From Marisa cornuarietis (taxonomy: Eukaryota; Mollusca; Gastropoda; Architaenioglossa; Ampullariidae): a DNA stretch of 64,000 bases. The notes beneath the pieces were generated by a model. The model was not told where the DNA came from. It worked only from the letters and a program-made list of their open reading frames with translations, and did not search any database. How positions within the stretch are numbered: position 1 is the stretch's first letter; each line of letters starts with the position of its first letter. Both the position numbers and the translations under genes were made by a program. This document shows, in pieces, positions 38,201 to 51,300 of this stretch. The stretch lies in NCBI GenBank assembly GCA_004794655.1, contig SMMW01000576.1:3981501-4045500 (forward strand), read 5' to 3'.

Positions 38201-41200
38201 ACAGCAAATATTGGTGTACTTTATGTCACATGTTAAGTTATTCAGCGAAGAGCAGAAGTGGGGGCTCGTGAGCAGTGTAGCGACTGAAGTGTAATTATCG
38301 TGCATAGTGGTTCCTGCTAGAATATGTTGACATGAATAGTAAGAGTTAAATCCTGTCACCCACAGGCCCAGTTCCCGGTGCTTGCATTTGATGTAAGACT
38401 CGGGAACATTGTAACTACCCCCCCCCCTACTCTCTCTCTCTGTGCTTATGTATAATTGTTGAGCATACATGCTCACGTCAACATACGCATATAGGAGTCA
38501 CATGACTGAGATCAAACAACAAAGTGTTCTCTCAACGTTCATATTCATACCCGTCATCGACTAGATGATGAAAGAAATAATAAAGAAAAAGAGGAATACG
38601 TTAAACAGCTATGTCAGTTCCAGAAGACCTACATCATGCAGATCACATTATTACATCATTCCGACAATGCAAGACGCAATGAAACCGAATCAATAATAAG
38701 AGATATAATCCAGCAACAGAAAGATGAACGCCAAATCCCACCTGTCAGTGGAAAAAGTCAATGAATTTACGAGTTATTCAGCCCTGTTTATAACAAAAAC
38801 AAACAAACAAACGAGCAACAAACAAAAACAAATAAAGAACGGATTTGAAGAACAAACTCAAAATACAAAATTAGGTATCTACAGAAGTAATGTCTTTTCT
38901 TTCTTAGTCTTGGAGACTTAATGCTGGAAGATATCAGCAACAATCAGACAGAATCTAATGATCTTCAAAAATAATTATTCAGAAAAATCAACAGTATATT
39001 CTGTAAAAGTATATAAACACTGAAAGAGAACGAGTAAAAGACAGCTACACATCTATGGTAACAATAATCCAGGTGTCACACACAGAGTGTTCCAAGATAT
39101 AATCTGAGCCGAGGTCCTATCTGTGCAGTGGTGACAAGCGAGTGTTTTAACCATTAAGCGACTGGGCGGCCCTGACTGAATCTGAGGACCCCTTAGATTG
39201 GATGCTGCCCCTGCCTTCTGTCCTTGGCCCCCCTTATCCTCTCTGGACCAACACAAAGTTGCCAATCAGCACTGTTAACCAGTGCTGCCAACCAATCGGC
39301 CTTCAGCTGGTGTGTAGGCCAGCAGTCACCAAACTACGTCATTTCATCCGACCCGCAGACGGTACTTGAATTGCAGAAGAAGCAAGTTCTGCTCCTTGAG
39401 TAAAAAAAATTATGTTTTCCGGTTAACCCGTTGCTGTCATAAGGCCCCAATTGGGGTTGTCAATGTCAGTACGAGCTGCTCCATACATTACCCAGAGAAA
39501 AGCTCTTCTATTGGTTTACCAAGCTAAACTCTAGCCAATCAGAATACGTGTTTAGTATCAGCACACTTTTAGGCAGGGAGCAGCCATTTGGAATTTTTCT
39601 TTATATTTTTGAAAAATCGGAAAAGCAGGTGAGTGTTATGTCATCCCGATTATGACATCAGTGAAAAATATGATTCATAAAGGAATTATTCCAGCTATTC
39701 CAAGGATATGTGTGCCAGTCTGTTTGCTGTTTGTGATATAAGGTAGTGTTTGATGATGATTCCATCGAGCAAGGTCAGTTGATTAATTTTTGTAGATGAA
39801 GAGAGAGACATTTTCTGAAGAGTAAAATTAGGCATTTTATTTCTCCCAGCTCTCCCCTACCTTTGGTGAGCCGTAGCTTCACCAGTGACCTCTAAATCCT
39901 CTGCTTTTCTTGTGTTTCAACAGGATTTTGATAACGTTTCTAATTCAATGTCTTTTTCATTTTCAGATTCCGTTTTCTTCACCCTTCCTTATGATTACTA
40001 AGAAAAGAAAAGTGGATGCCGAGTGTCGCGTTTTCAATGAAGAGTGGGGAGTAAAGTACTTCTTTGTGGAAACTAAGGACCAGGGGCCAGTTGCACAACA
40101 CATTTCTAATTTTAAACACTTTTAGGCCTTAACTCTATTTAGATAATTAGTTTAAAGTGCACACCACAATTTTAGAAATTTTAAAACTAAAACTGCTCTT
40201 AGTAAGATAATGTTGTTTAAGTCTGACTTTCCACCCTGTCAGTACAATTGTTTGTATGTTTTTCTGCAATCCATCTAAATGGCTAAGAAGAGATTTTGCT
40301 TCTTTAGAACAGTTTTAAGGTTTAGAAACGTGTTGTGCAACTGGCCCCAGAAAGCTAGTTGCGTAATATGCAGTGAAAGTGTTGCAGTTTCGAAATAGTA
40401 CAATCTTCGGCGTCACTATGAAACAAAACATCTATCAACATCGTTAAAATTTTCTGGAAAGTTACGCTCTGAGAAATATGAGCTGATAAAAAGTGCTTTA
40501 GAAACTCAAAGAAACTTCACGAGTAAGTTTGCTGAAAATGAATCTATCACTCGAACAAGTTACAAAATAGTGTGTAAGATGGAAGAAAGAGGAAAACCGT
40601 TTACTGATGGCAACTTCATCAAAGAGTGTATGATGGAAGCAGCAAATGATTTGTGTCCTGAGAAATCCGATTTGTTTGGGAAGTATTAGTCTTTCGGCAA
40701 GTTCAGTTGTGCGGAGAACAGAAGAACTTGGAGAGAACATAGTGCTACAAATACGCGGAACAGCTAGGAACTTTTTGTGGTATTCTTTGGTGCTGGATGA
40801 GTCTATTGATCTACAGATGGAGTACATTGAAATGACTTGCTGAAAGGGAAGCACAGAGAAGGAAAACTTGTTGTATTTTACAGCTCCTTGCTTGATGATG
40901 ACTTTCCGAAACTGAAAAACTTTGCCGCTGGTATGGCATCAGTGTTTGAAACAACTTATATCTGTGAGCAAGCATTTTCAAAAATGAAGTATGTGAAGTC
41001 AGAATATCGAACGCGATTGACAGATGAACATTTGAAAGCAATTCGTTTGATTGGATGCAGCAATTCTAAACAAAATATTGATGATATCTTGAAAGCCAAA
41101 CGTGAGTTTCACAAATCTCACTAACCCGTTTTGCTGCTTAGTTTTATCTCTGCATGCGCGCGGGTGCGTGTGTGTGTTTACGTGTCCTAAGCTTAACTAA

Positions 41201-42572
41201 GAAAACGTGAAAACCACAAGTATATTTGATTGTTTTTAAAATAGATCTTAAAATAGAAAACACTAATTTTAATTCATTTTTTTAAATCAAATTTTACTTC
41301 TTTTTAGTTATTTATAGCGATTCATCTTTATTACATTTAAGGTAAAGGTGGTCCCATGATCTTTGTCATGTCATTAGGGAGTGAGATGTTCGAGACCCCA
41401 CTTTTCAAGGGGGAGCCAGCCTTATGTGACGGCGGTGCCAACCTCCTTTTTCTCGCTCTTACCTTTCCCAAACCCCTATTGAGTCAGGTACCCATTCACG
41501 CCAGCTGCGTCGTCTGAGGAAAGTGCTCACGGGTACCGATCCGGCACACCTCGGCTATCCGCGTACAATTTATTACATATATTATTTGCTCTCAAAATGC
41601 TTTCTTTAAAACAAGCAAAAAAGACGTAAAGTAAACGAAAGCATAAAACGAATTATAATAATTAAATATCAATTTTGTTATTGTGGGAATTTTAGTTTCG
41701 TTTGAATTGTTATGTTTTCCTTGATTTTTTTCTTTCTGCTTCAGTTAACATTTTCTTCTTATATTGATTTAGAAAGGAACCAGAATAGTCTTATATTTTC
41801 ATTAACCGTTTTCATAACCACGTCGATTAAATATGCATTCATCTAGAATAGACTAAATAATTAAAATAACATATTAAATATTTAATTAATTAAAATAACA
41901 TTCTTATGTACAATTGTGCAAGACTTTTACCTGATGGGAATTACACGCTTTTTTACCTGCAGATCTTGGAGACTTTGCTGCACGAGTTCTCCAAGTTGTC
42001 TGGACTCGCTGACCCGCCATTCTTCGTCTTTGTCCACGTGACGCAGCCGGTGAAGGTCATTGGACAACGCCCTGGACACAATACATTTTTTCCATAAAAC
42101 CGTTACGACTCAATGTCCGCGTCTAGTGAGCAGGGGAAACAACTCGGTCGGTCAGTCGGTCGATCCTTTACTTCGCCCACTTCAGAGCTCAGTTAAAAAT
42201 TACAAAACTTTTCGCTGCCAGTAATACAGACAGGCTATAGCATCGATCGAATGAGGTGAAGGACTCGATGATGTTGTTAGAGATGAAAGGTCTTTCACTA
42301 AGTAAAACTAAGATTAAAATTTTAATGTAGGTATCGGTAAGACAACAAAGCAGGTTGTTTAACTGGTATACTGTAATGTAAATGTATGCCTTGACTCATA
42401 AGTCAATTGTTTGAGATAAACATTTCAAGTATTGTTTTGTAGAAGCAGGCAACATGAGACTAATCTGGGGTAAGACATTTACATTGTATAACTGATTACA
42501 GCAGGAACGTACAAAATAATCAACAAAAATAAAAACATTAACAAAAGCTACACACATATCAATATGCGCACG

Positions 42573-42628
<56 letters not shown>

Positions 42629-45295
42629 TAAATGCAATGATGTGTCCGCAAATGCAAGTCGACATTAACATTTTTTGGTGACCATGACAATTATTTTCAT
42701 ATTGTGCTTTTCATTTCCCACACAAAAGATAATTATAAAGTAAACAACTTGCACTGCATACAACATTATGTTATTTTTCCAAACGAAAAACGTTGGCTAG
42801 ACTAACACATACTGTTTATAGTCTTCAAGCTCTCTCTTCGTGTTGTTTATAAGTTGCTTCGTACTCTCGTTAACTGAAAAGTATCCACTTGTGAGAGTGT
42901 CCATCTTAGCAGTGATGAAGTAGAAGACCTCCCTCACTGTCGATTCTACTCTCCGTCTCGCAGTCTCTCGCTCCATACTCAGAGGGTACAGGGCCTTGGT
43001 TTGATTCACTTGTGTACGACAGTCAGTTGTGAAGTTGGGATGGCATCCTGCAATATTTGCACTAATATCATTGCTTACAGCTACTTTTGTTGTCAAAACA
43101 GAAGATCTCGACTGCTACGGTTTTTTTTCCTACGAGACAGGAACAGAAGCAGTGTCAAAGGAAAAGGAAGGATGTTATATGTGATGGACGGGGGAGGAAA
43201 TATATTCGCGGAGACGAGTTACAAGTGCTTTGAATGTGGATATATTAGCGCTCCACGTGATTTGTGATTTGCTGTCGAAATCAAGGAGTATCCTCTATTA
43301 TTCATAGTTCCCGTCTAACACTAACACGACATGAGAGGCACATTCAGTATTATCACAATTTTTATTTATACCTGGGTCACCGTGAGTGAGTAGTTGCTCA
43401 AGTTTTATCAGAGTTATATCGCGAGCAGCTTCCTTGAGACAATCTCGTGCCTTGTGTAACCCTTCACTCCAATCTATCTCCCCTTGTCGAAGACATCTGC
43501 AGTAAACAATAGTAAACATATATCACACCAGTAAACAAACGGTCAGAGAATCTCTCATCAGTAAGCAACACACATATAAGAAACATCATCATTAAATAAC
43601 TGATCTCAATGATAAAATGAGAAACAACCTCTTTTCTCTGGAGGGGGTGAACTGTACTCAGACACAGGAGTGCGCAACATTTTCTTGTCGTGTGTAATTT
43701 GCTAATTTTAAAGTATTTTTACCACGCAAAATGTTCTCTGTGTGCACCTAGTGTTTCCAGTAGGAGGTGTCTGCCTATGTGCCATGGGACCTATTATTCT
43801 TAAAAAGTGCTTTTGCTTTAAAATTCCGTAGAATGCAGGAAAACCCACAACAGGGATCAACATGGTCAAGGACAACAAGGGAAAGAAGCCAGCAAAAATT
43901 CAGCCGGTACAACGTGGCTTAAGTCAGTCGGCCGGCTGTACTACACCTGCTGCTGATCTTGGTGGTAGAGAGAGACACCCATTGTCTCAGCCTCGCAGAT
44001 CACAGTGAAATCAGTCGACTCCCTCAATTTGCGACATTTTTCCAGTCACCGGTAAAATGGCGTCGGCCGCAGTTGCCGTGTCTGCACTTCAAGCCTCGGT
44101 GAGTACGAGGGAGTCGGTGGAGGGTTGTGACATTTCATTATCGGACGTATGGAAGAGACTCGGAGAAATCATAAACTCTCTGGATAAGCTAGTTCAAGAG
44201 GTGGATGAACTGAAAGGAGTGGTCTTCGAACTAAGACAAGAAAACGACTCAATAAAAAAAGAGTTGGAAAAATCTAGGGCTGAAAACAGCGAACTAAAGC
44301 GAGTAGTGGAAGAAGCCAAGCTACAAGCGACGACAGCCCAAAGCAGGACAGACAGTCTAGAACAATTTACAAGGCGTAATAACGTCAGGATTTTTGGGGT
44401 GCCTGAAGTAGACAAAGAGACCACAGAAACGTGTCAGGCACAGGTTCTAAAAATTCTCAATAACAAACTTGGCCTGGACCAAATACGGCCAAACGACATC
44501 GAAGTGGTGCATAGACTAGGGAAAAAAACGAGCAGGAGCAATGAGGGTGAAACTAAACCAAGGCCAGTGATCGCTCGTTTTCTCTCGAGAAAGGTCACCG
44601 AAATGGTGATCCAAAACAGAAGAAAATTGAAGGGCACAAGGATACTTATTACTGAGGACCTAACAAAACAACGATATGCACTCCTATCCCGTGTCCGCGA
44701 CCATCCAAGTGTGACCAAGGTGTGGTCAAAAAACGGGAAAATTCTCGTAAAATTATCAACGAACCACAGTGTAAGAGAAAATTAAGTCGTTAACAGAGTT
44801 AATGTCGCTTCCTTCAACTTCCTCATCGGGAGTATCTTGAATTTTTGATCTCACAACTGGTGACGTACTGAGACCCTGGTAGACCATGATGTTACCCGAC
44901 AAGCAAGTTTACTGTGTGCAGTTTTTTTTTTGTTTTTTTTTCTGAGGGCATGAGGATGTGTAATCTTATCGATACGGATGTTCCTGTACCTTCCTTTGTG
45001 TTAATACTCGATACCGTCAAGAGTGGTAGGGTCGCATGGGGTGCAGGGGGATGCGGGAGATCTTGGTGTACTCAACATTTCGCGTGACAGCTGTGGACCG
45101 TGTCCGGAACCCTCTGACCGAAGATCAGCCGGTAAATACAGACTTAAGATGGAGAACGCTTTCGCCAGTTACCATTTGTCTTCACTCGCGCATTGACAGT
45201 ATGAAAAGTCACTTATTCAGACATTGGGACTTCCAACTGTTCCAGCGGATTTAACTGTTTATAAGTGGGTAGGTTTTGCTTATCTATCTCTGATC

Positions 45296-45354
<59 letters not shown>

Positions 45355-48300
45355 CTGTAGCTTATGATAGCTCTCTTTTTACATTTGTATTCCATTCATA
45401 TTTATGTCAAAGCTAGCCGCTGTTTGGACAAGGTGGTGAGGGTACGTCACATTTGGTGACGGTGTTTTTTTTTTAAATTGTCTCGGCGTTTGGGTAGACA
45501 CCTCCTAGTGAGCAGTTCATACCTCCAAAATACTTAGCGTTTTCTTTTTTTGTTTTGTTTTTAATCTCTGTTTTTTTTCTTTTCTGTCTTGCCTCGAATG
45601 CATGGTGAGTGTGAATATATGCCTGAATGCCTTTTTTTAAATCTGCAGTAATAATACAAGTTTTGAACACCAGTATCAATCTAAGGTTGGTGCCCCGCTA
45701 TGTTACTATAAGGACACTACACTGTAAAATATTGTTATACAGTAAGGTAAAATGTTGCTCTATTGCCTATAGGCTAGTGTACAGTGATGTTCTACTTCCT
45801 CCTTTTTATTAAATGTATTTCTATTAAATGTACCCACTGAACCCAGAATCTCTAACCATAGCATCACTTAACTGTCAGGGTCTAGGTGATGCTAGGAAAA
45901 GACGTGATGTACTTCACTTCCTACGTGGAAAAAATATACCATATACTTTTTACAGGATACTCATTTCGACCAAAGAATTGAACAACAAGTCAGAGTTGAA
46001 TGGGGGTACGAATGCTACTTTGCATCTAATAATACCTCTTCTAGAGGAATTGCCATTTTATTTAATAATAATTTTGAATTTAAAGTCAAGAAAGTCCATA
46101 AAGATATACGTGGAAACTATATTATATTCACGGTAAAGATAGAAAATAGAGATATCTTTTTGGTTAATATCTATGGACCAAACAAAGACAATCCAACATT
46201 CTACAAAGAATTAGAAAAGTGCATTACAGAGAGTAAAATTCCTCATTGTATTTTAGCTGGAGACTGGAATTTAGTTTTAAGACCTTGCCTTGACTACTAT
46301 AATTATAAACACATAAATAATCCACGCTCTCAGGCAGAGGTTATATCACTAATGGATAAATTGGAACTCAGCGATGTGTGGAGAGAACTAAACCCTGACT
46401 GTAAAAAATACACTTGGCGTAGATCGACCCCTACACAGTTAAGTAGGCTGGACTTTTTCCTAGAAAACGAAGCACTAATAGACTGGGTGGCCAGTGCGGA
46501 TATACTTAGTGGTTATAGAACAGATCACTCTATTATTACACTTAACCTAAAGCTAACCAAGAATGAGAAAAATAGAAAAACAAATTAATAGACGAAACGA
46601 TAGCACAATATGCGATTCCAGTTTACATAAAGGAAAAGTTAAATCAAATACCCTATGACCAAATACAGTTCACAATCTCAGACCAAACATTCCTAGAAGT
46701 TCTGTTAATTTTAATCAGAGGAAAGACAATAGCTTATGCAACAATGAAAAAGAAGGCCACATCAATGAGAGAAAGAATATTAGAAGAAAATATAAATCAG
46801 CTAGAAAGTATGCTTGAGAATCCTGAAGACGAAAAAGAAAACCTGAGCAAACTTAAGGAAGAGTTAACAAGAATAAGAGATAAAAGAATGGAGGTAGTAT
46901 TAATAAGAGCAAGAGCACGATGGGCTGCAGATGGAGAGAAGCCATCCAAATATTTTTGTAGATTAGAAAATAGACATTATGTAAACAAACACATAGCTAA
47001 ACTAGTACTTGATGATGGATCGGTAATTACCGACGATTTGCAAATTATAAATGAAACGAAACGCTATTATGAAGATCTTTATAAGCAGAAACAAGCAACA
47101 GATACTGAAATTACTACTTTAGCAAAGAAAATACCAAAGCTTCATAGGCAGAAGGCTGAGAAGCTTGAAGGGGAAATTAATCTAGTAGAGGCAACAAATG
47201 CCCTTAAAAACATGAAAAATGGAAAAAGTCCAGGGACGGACGGCTTTCCGGCTGAATTTTTTTAATTCTTTTGGGAAAAAAATAGGAAACCTTATAGTAA
47301 GAGCCATAAACGAAGGGTTTCACAAAAGAGAGATGTCCCCTTCCCACAAAGAAGGTATCATTACCTGCATACCGAAAGGAGATAAACCAAGAGAATACTT
47401 GAAAAACTGGCGACCAATAACGCTTCTAAATGTTGTGTATAAAATTGGATCTTGCTGTATTGCTAAACGAATAAAATCAGTATTACCTAACATAATACAT
47501 CCAGACCAGACAAGCTTCATACCAAATAGATATATAGGTGACAACATTAGACTCACTTATGATATAATTGATTACCTTAATACCAATAAACAACCGGGTT
47601 TATTATCTCTGGATTTTGAAAAAGCATTCGACTCTGTTGATTGGAAATTTATGCATAAAGTGATGTACTTGTTTGGTTTTGGACCTGACATACTTAAGTG
47701 GATTCAGGCATTTTATTCCAACATTAAATCAGCTGTTTTAATAAATGGTTAAGTCAGTTCATGGTTCCCAATTCAAAGAGGATGTAGGCAGGGAGACCCA
47801 ATTTCGCCTTACTTGTTCATACTATGTGCAGAAATTCTAGGTATAATAACACGAACAGACACACATATATCTGGAATTGAAAATAATTACGTGGAACACA
47901 AAATATCGCAGTTTGCGGATGACACTCAAATTTTTCTAAAGGGCGACCAAACTTCATTCGAAAAAATGTTAGGAGTAGTAGATACATTTGACAAAGTATC
48001 AGGACTAAAAATTAAATATGATAAAACAGAAGCAATTTGGCTAGGAAGCCTCAGAAATAGCTCAATAAAATTTATGCCTGAACTCAAAATTAAATGGAAC
48101 CCCCCATCATTTAAAATATTAGGCATATGGCTAACAAACAATTTAAAAAACTTGCAAAAAATAAATTATGAAAATAAATTTGAAGAAATTATATACCTTA
48201 TGAAAACATGGATGAAAAGAATTTTAACACCTATAGGTAGAATTGCTATACTCAAATCTGTCATACTTTCAAAATTAACATAACTCTGGTTACTTTTGCC

Positions 48301-51300
48301 AAACCCACCAGACTATCTTATTAATAAACTACAATCTTTAATCTATGTTTTTGTATGGAATAAAAAACCAGATAAAATAAGTAGAAAAACTAGTACCAAA
48401 TGCATTGCTAATGGTGGTCTGGGTATTCATGACATGGCATCCTCTATTTTGGCTTTAAAATTATCATGGATTAGAAAACTGAAATTTAGTGAACATAGAT
48501 GGACAAATATAATCCAAACTGTACTACCAGAGATTAATTACTTAGAGCAGCTGGGCAGTGAGCTACCTTACAAAAGAGTCAACTTGTTTTGGAAGGAAGT
48601 TCTACTTTCATATAGATCTTTCAAAAATAAAGTTAAAATAGATACGGCTGACAAACTCTTAGCAGAACCCCTTTTTTATAATGCCGACATCAAGATTGAT
48701 GGTAACCCCTTTATTTATAAAGTTTGGCTGGCAAAAAATATATTTAGCATAAGAGATTTACTTGACGAAAAGGGCAGATTTCTTACATACGAATACTTTA
48801 AACAACTCTACCAGCTAAACACAAATTTTCTAGAATTTCTGAGTTGTGTAGAAGCAGTGAATAAGTATTTAAAGCATACAAATGTACCCATAGAAGAAAA
48901 CATAAAAACCGAATTACAATTCTCTTTAAAACTAATACTTTCCCAAAGGAAAGGTTCAAAATCCTACTATAATATATTAAATGATAATGAGTATGAACAA
49001 AACTGTTGCCAAAAATGGACTAAAAAGCTGCAGGGCGAATTGAACTTTAAAAGGATTTTTTTGAAAATAAGTAAAATTCAAGAAATTAAATATAAATGGT
49101 TCCAGGTTAGACTTGTGCATAGGGCATTAGCTACAAATATTATCTTAAAAGAGATGAAAGTTTTAAATGACAACCTATGCACCTTTTGTAACCAAGAAAA
49201 AGAGACGATTGAACATATATTGTTGAAATGTAACTTAGTTCAAGAATTTTGGGAAGCACTAGAAAAGAGAATCAATAATAACTGTAAACACGTAAATGAT
49301 TTCAAATTAACTACTACACTTATCTTATTTGGCTATAGTGAAAATACCCAGACTGATAAAATAATGGACAGCATAATAATACTGGCAAAGTTCTACATAT
49401 ATAAATCAAGATTTAGTACAAGAATTCTAAATATATATATAACTTTTTACAAGAATTACACAGACAAATGAAAGTGGAAAGACACATAGCTATTAGCAAC
49501 ATGGAATTAGCAACCTTTGATCAGCAATGGGAACCATATAGAAATCTCTTCACACCTTGGTAAATGCACACCATGATAGAACTAATGGGAAACCTAAATC
49601 TAAAAAGACTATTTAAGAGTTCACAAGTAATTGAGGTGTAAGAAGGTACTTGCAGCCTGAGGCTCATGTAGTCAGCCTGCTCCAGAGAACTTAGTTAGCC
49701 TTGAAACCTTGCTAGCTGAAGAGACTATTGTAAGTTTTGGTAATGCATGAACCACTATTGTCTTCAATAAGGTGGGAGGTTTAAAAGTATACAAAACAAC
49801 TATAATGGAAACCTAAATCTATAAAGAAGATAGACTATTTAAGAGTTCACAAATATAGAGATGTAAGAAGGTATTTGTAGCCTGAGGTACATGTAGTCAG
49901 CCTGGTCCAGTGAGTTTTGAATCCTTATTAGCTGAAGAGACTGTTGTATGTCTGAGTAATGAATGTATCACTATTGTCTTGAATAATGTGGGATGTGCAA
50001 AAGTATACATAATAATTACAATGGATGGACAATAACATTTACATTAGATGAATTGGCTGCCACAAACGACTGCAACAACAGAACTAATTGAGCGCAAGCA
50101 AGGTAGATAAGGCTCAACATAAGAATAATTATTGGATTGTGAGCAACAGTCATAACAGGCCGCCTTACCGCATTGTGAATGTGCACAGGTACTCTTATAC
50201 CATGTTATAGTCGGTGCTCAGTTATATAGAATGCGTGTATGTGTGTGGATGTGTATGCATGTTGTTGGTTTATTCTTTGTTTTTCGCTCTTTCCAAATTT
50301 TCAATGTATACCAGATTGTGTACATACTTCTTGCTGTCACTTTGTGGAAGAGAAATAAACAGTCTTAAAAAAACTCTTTTCTCTGGAAGACACATTTCTA
50401 CATGAAACTTATTGCAATTGTAAAAACCCATTTTTTTCTCTCACCTTTCTCTCTCTCTCATCCACACAACCTCACCCACACTCAAAAGTACATTAATACA
50501 CATAACTCAACTATGTTTACAGCTCCCGCGTTATCTTTTACCTTGACAATGTAAACCAAACACTTTCCTTTTTAAGAGCAATGTTCTTGATCCTGGGCTT
50601 GAAGGAATTTGGAAAAAAGGTATTTCACTAAGCTTTCTCTGTATGGCCTTTGCAAACAGTAAGCCCCTTTCTTATCTATTTTCTCGGGTTAGGTCAGGCC
50701 TTTCACATGGCTTTGAATTCCTCACATATTTTGACTTTTTTATTTTAAATATTACTGAGAGTTATTTGTCCATACTATCTTTTTAAGCAAACAGGTGAAG
50801 ACGGGTAAGCCGGGTCTTGAATGCGAAATACAGGTTAGGTCGTACTTTGAGGAAATGAAGTTTGTTTGCACAAGATTCTAGTTTGTAATAGTAGCATTTG
50901 ACTGTTGTATCGTTTGGAAGAGAATATCGGGAAAATAAGTGTTCAACCATAAAACAATTCCCTTGAAGTTACAGATTGTTCCTGGTTGGCATAGTCTGAA
51001 AGTCAGCGCGACCATGCGCCCGCAAAAATCCCGTGGCTGGAACACATTTGAACACACGATATGGCACTTAAAAAATATTTGTTGTCATTCTTTGCACTGG
51101 TTTGAAACCGACCCTCTAAAATTGATGATGTTATTCATCTGATTTAACCTGCTCCAAATTTCGCCCCAGGAAGTAAATTGGTGGTGACGCGCCTACAGCG
51201 AAAACATTTGGAGGGGGGGATCGAGCCAAGGGTTTTGGAAGCAAGCGAGTCGAAAACGAAGTGAACGCGACTGTCAACTCTGACTTTTCGTTCATGACCA

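Larger units (their letters stand above)
43645..50373 (+). mobile_element. full-length Tx1/L1-like LINE with 14-bp target-site duplication
   Basis: A perfect duplication CTCTTTTCTCTGGA flanks the element (43631-43644 and 50374-50387). It begins with a G-run (GGGGGTGAAC), carries ORF1 and ORF2, a long 3' UTR with a ~219-bp tandem duplication (starting at 49591 and 49810), an AATAAA at 50353 and a short A-run before the right duplication. Length 6.7 kb. It sits in intron 1 of copy C, antisense to the gene. Both ORFs are broken, so it can no longer move by itself. Confidence 0.9.
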
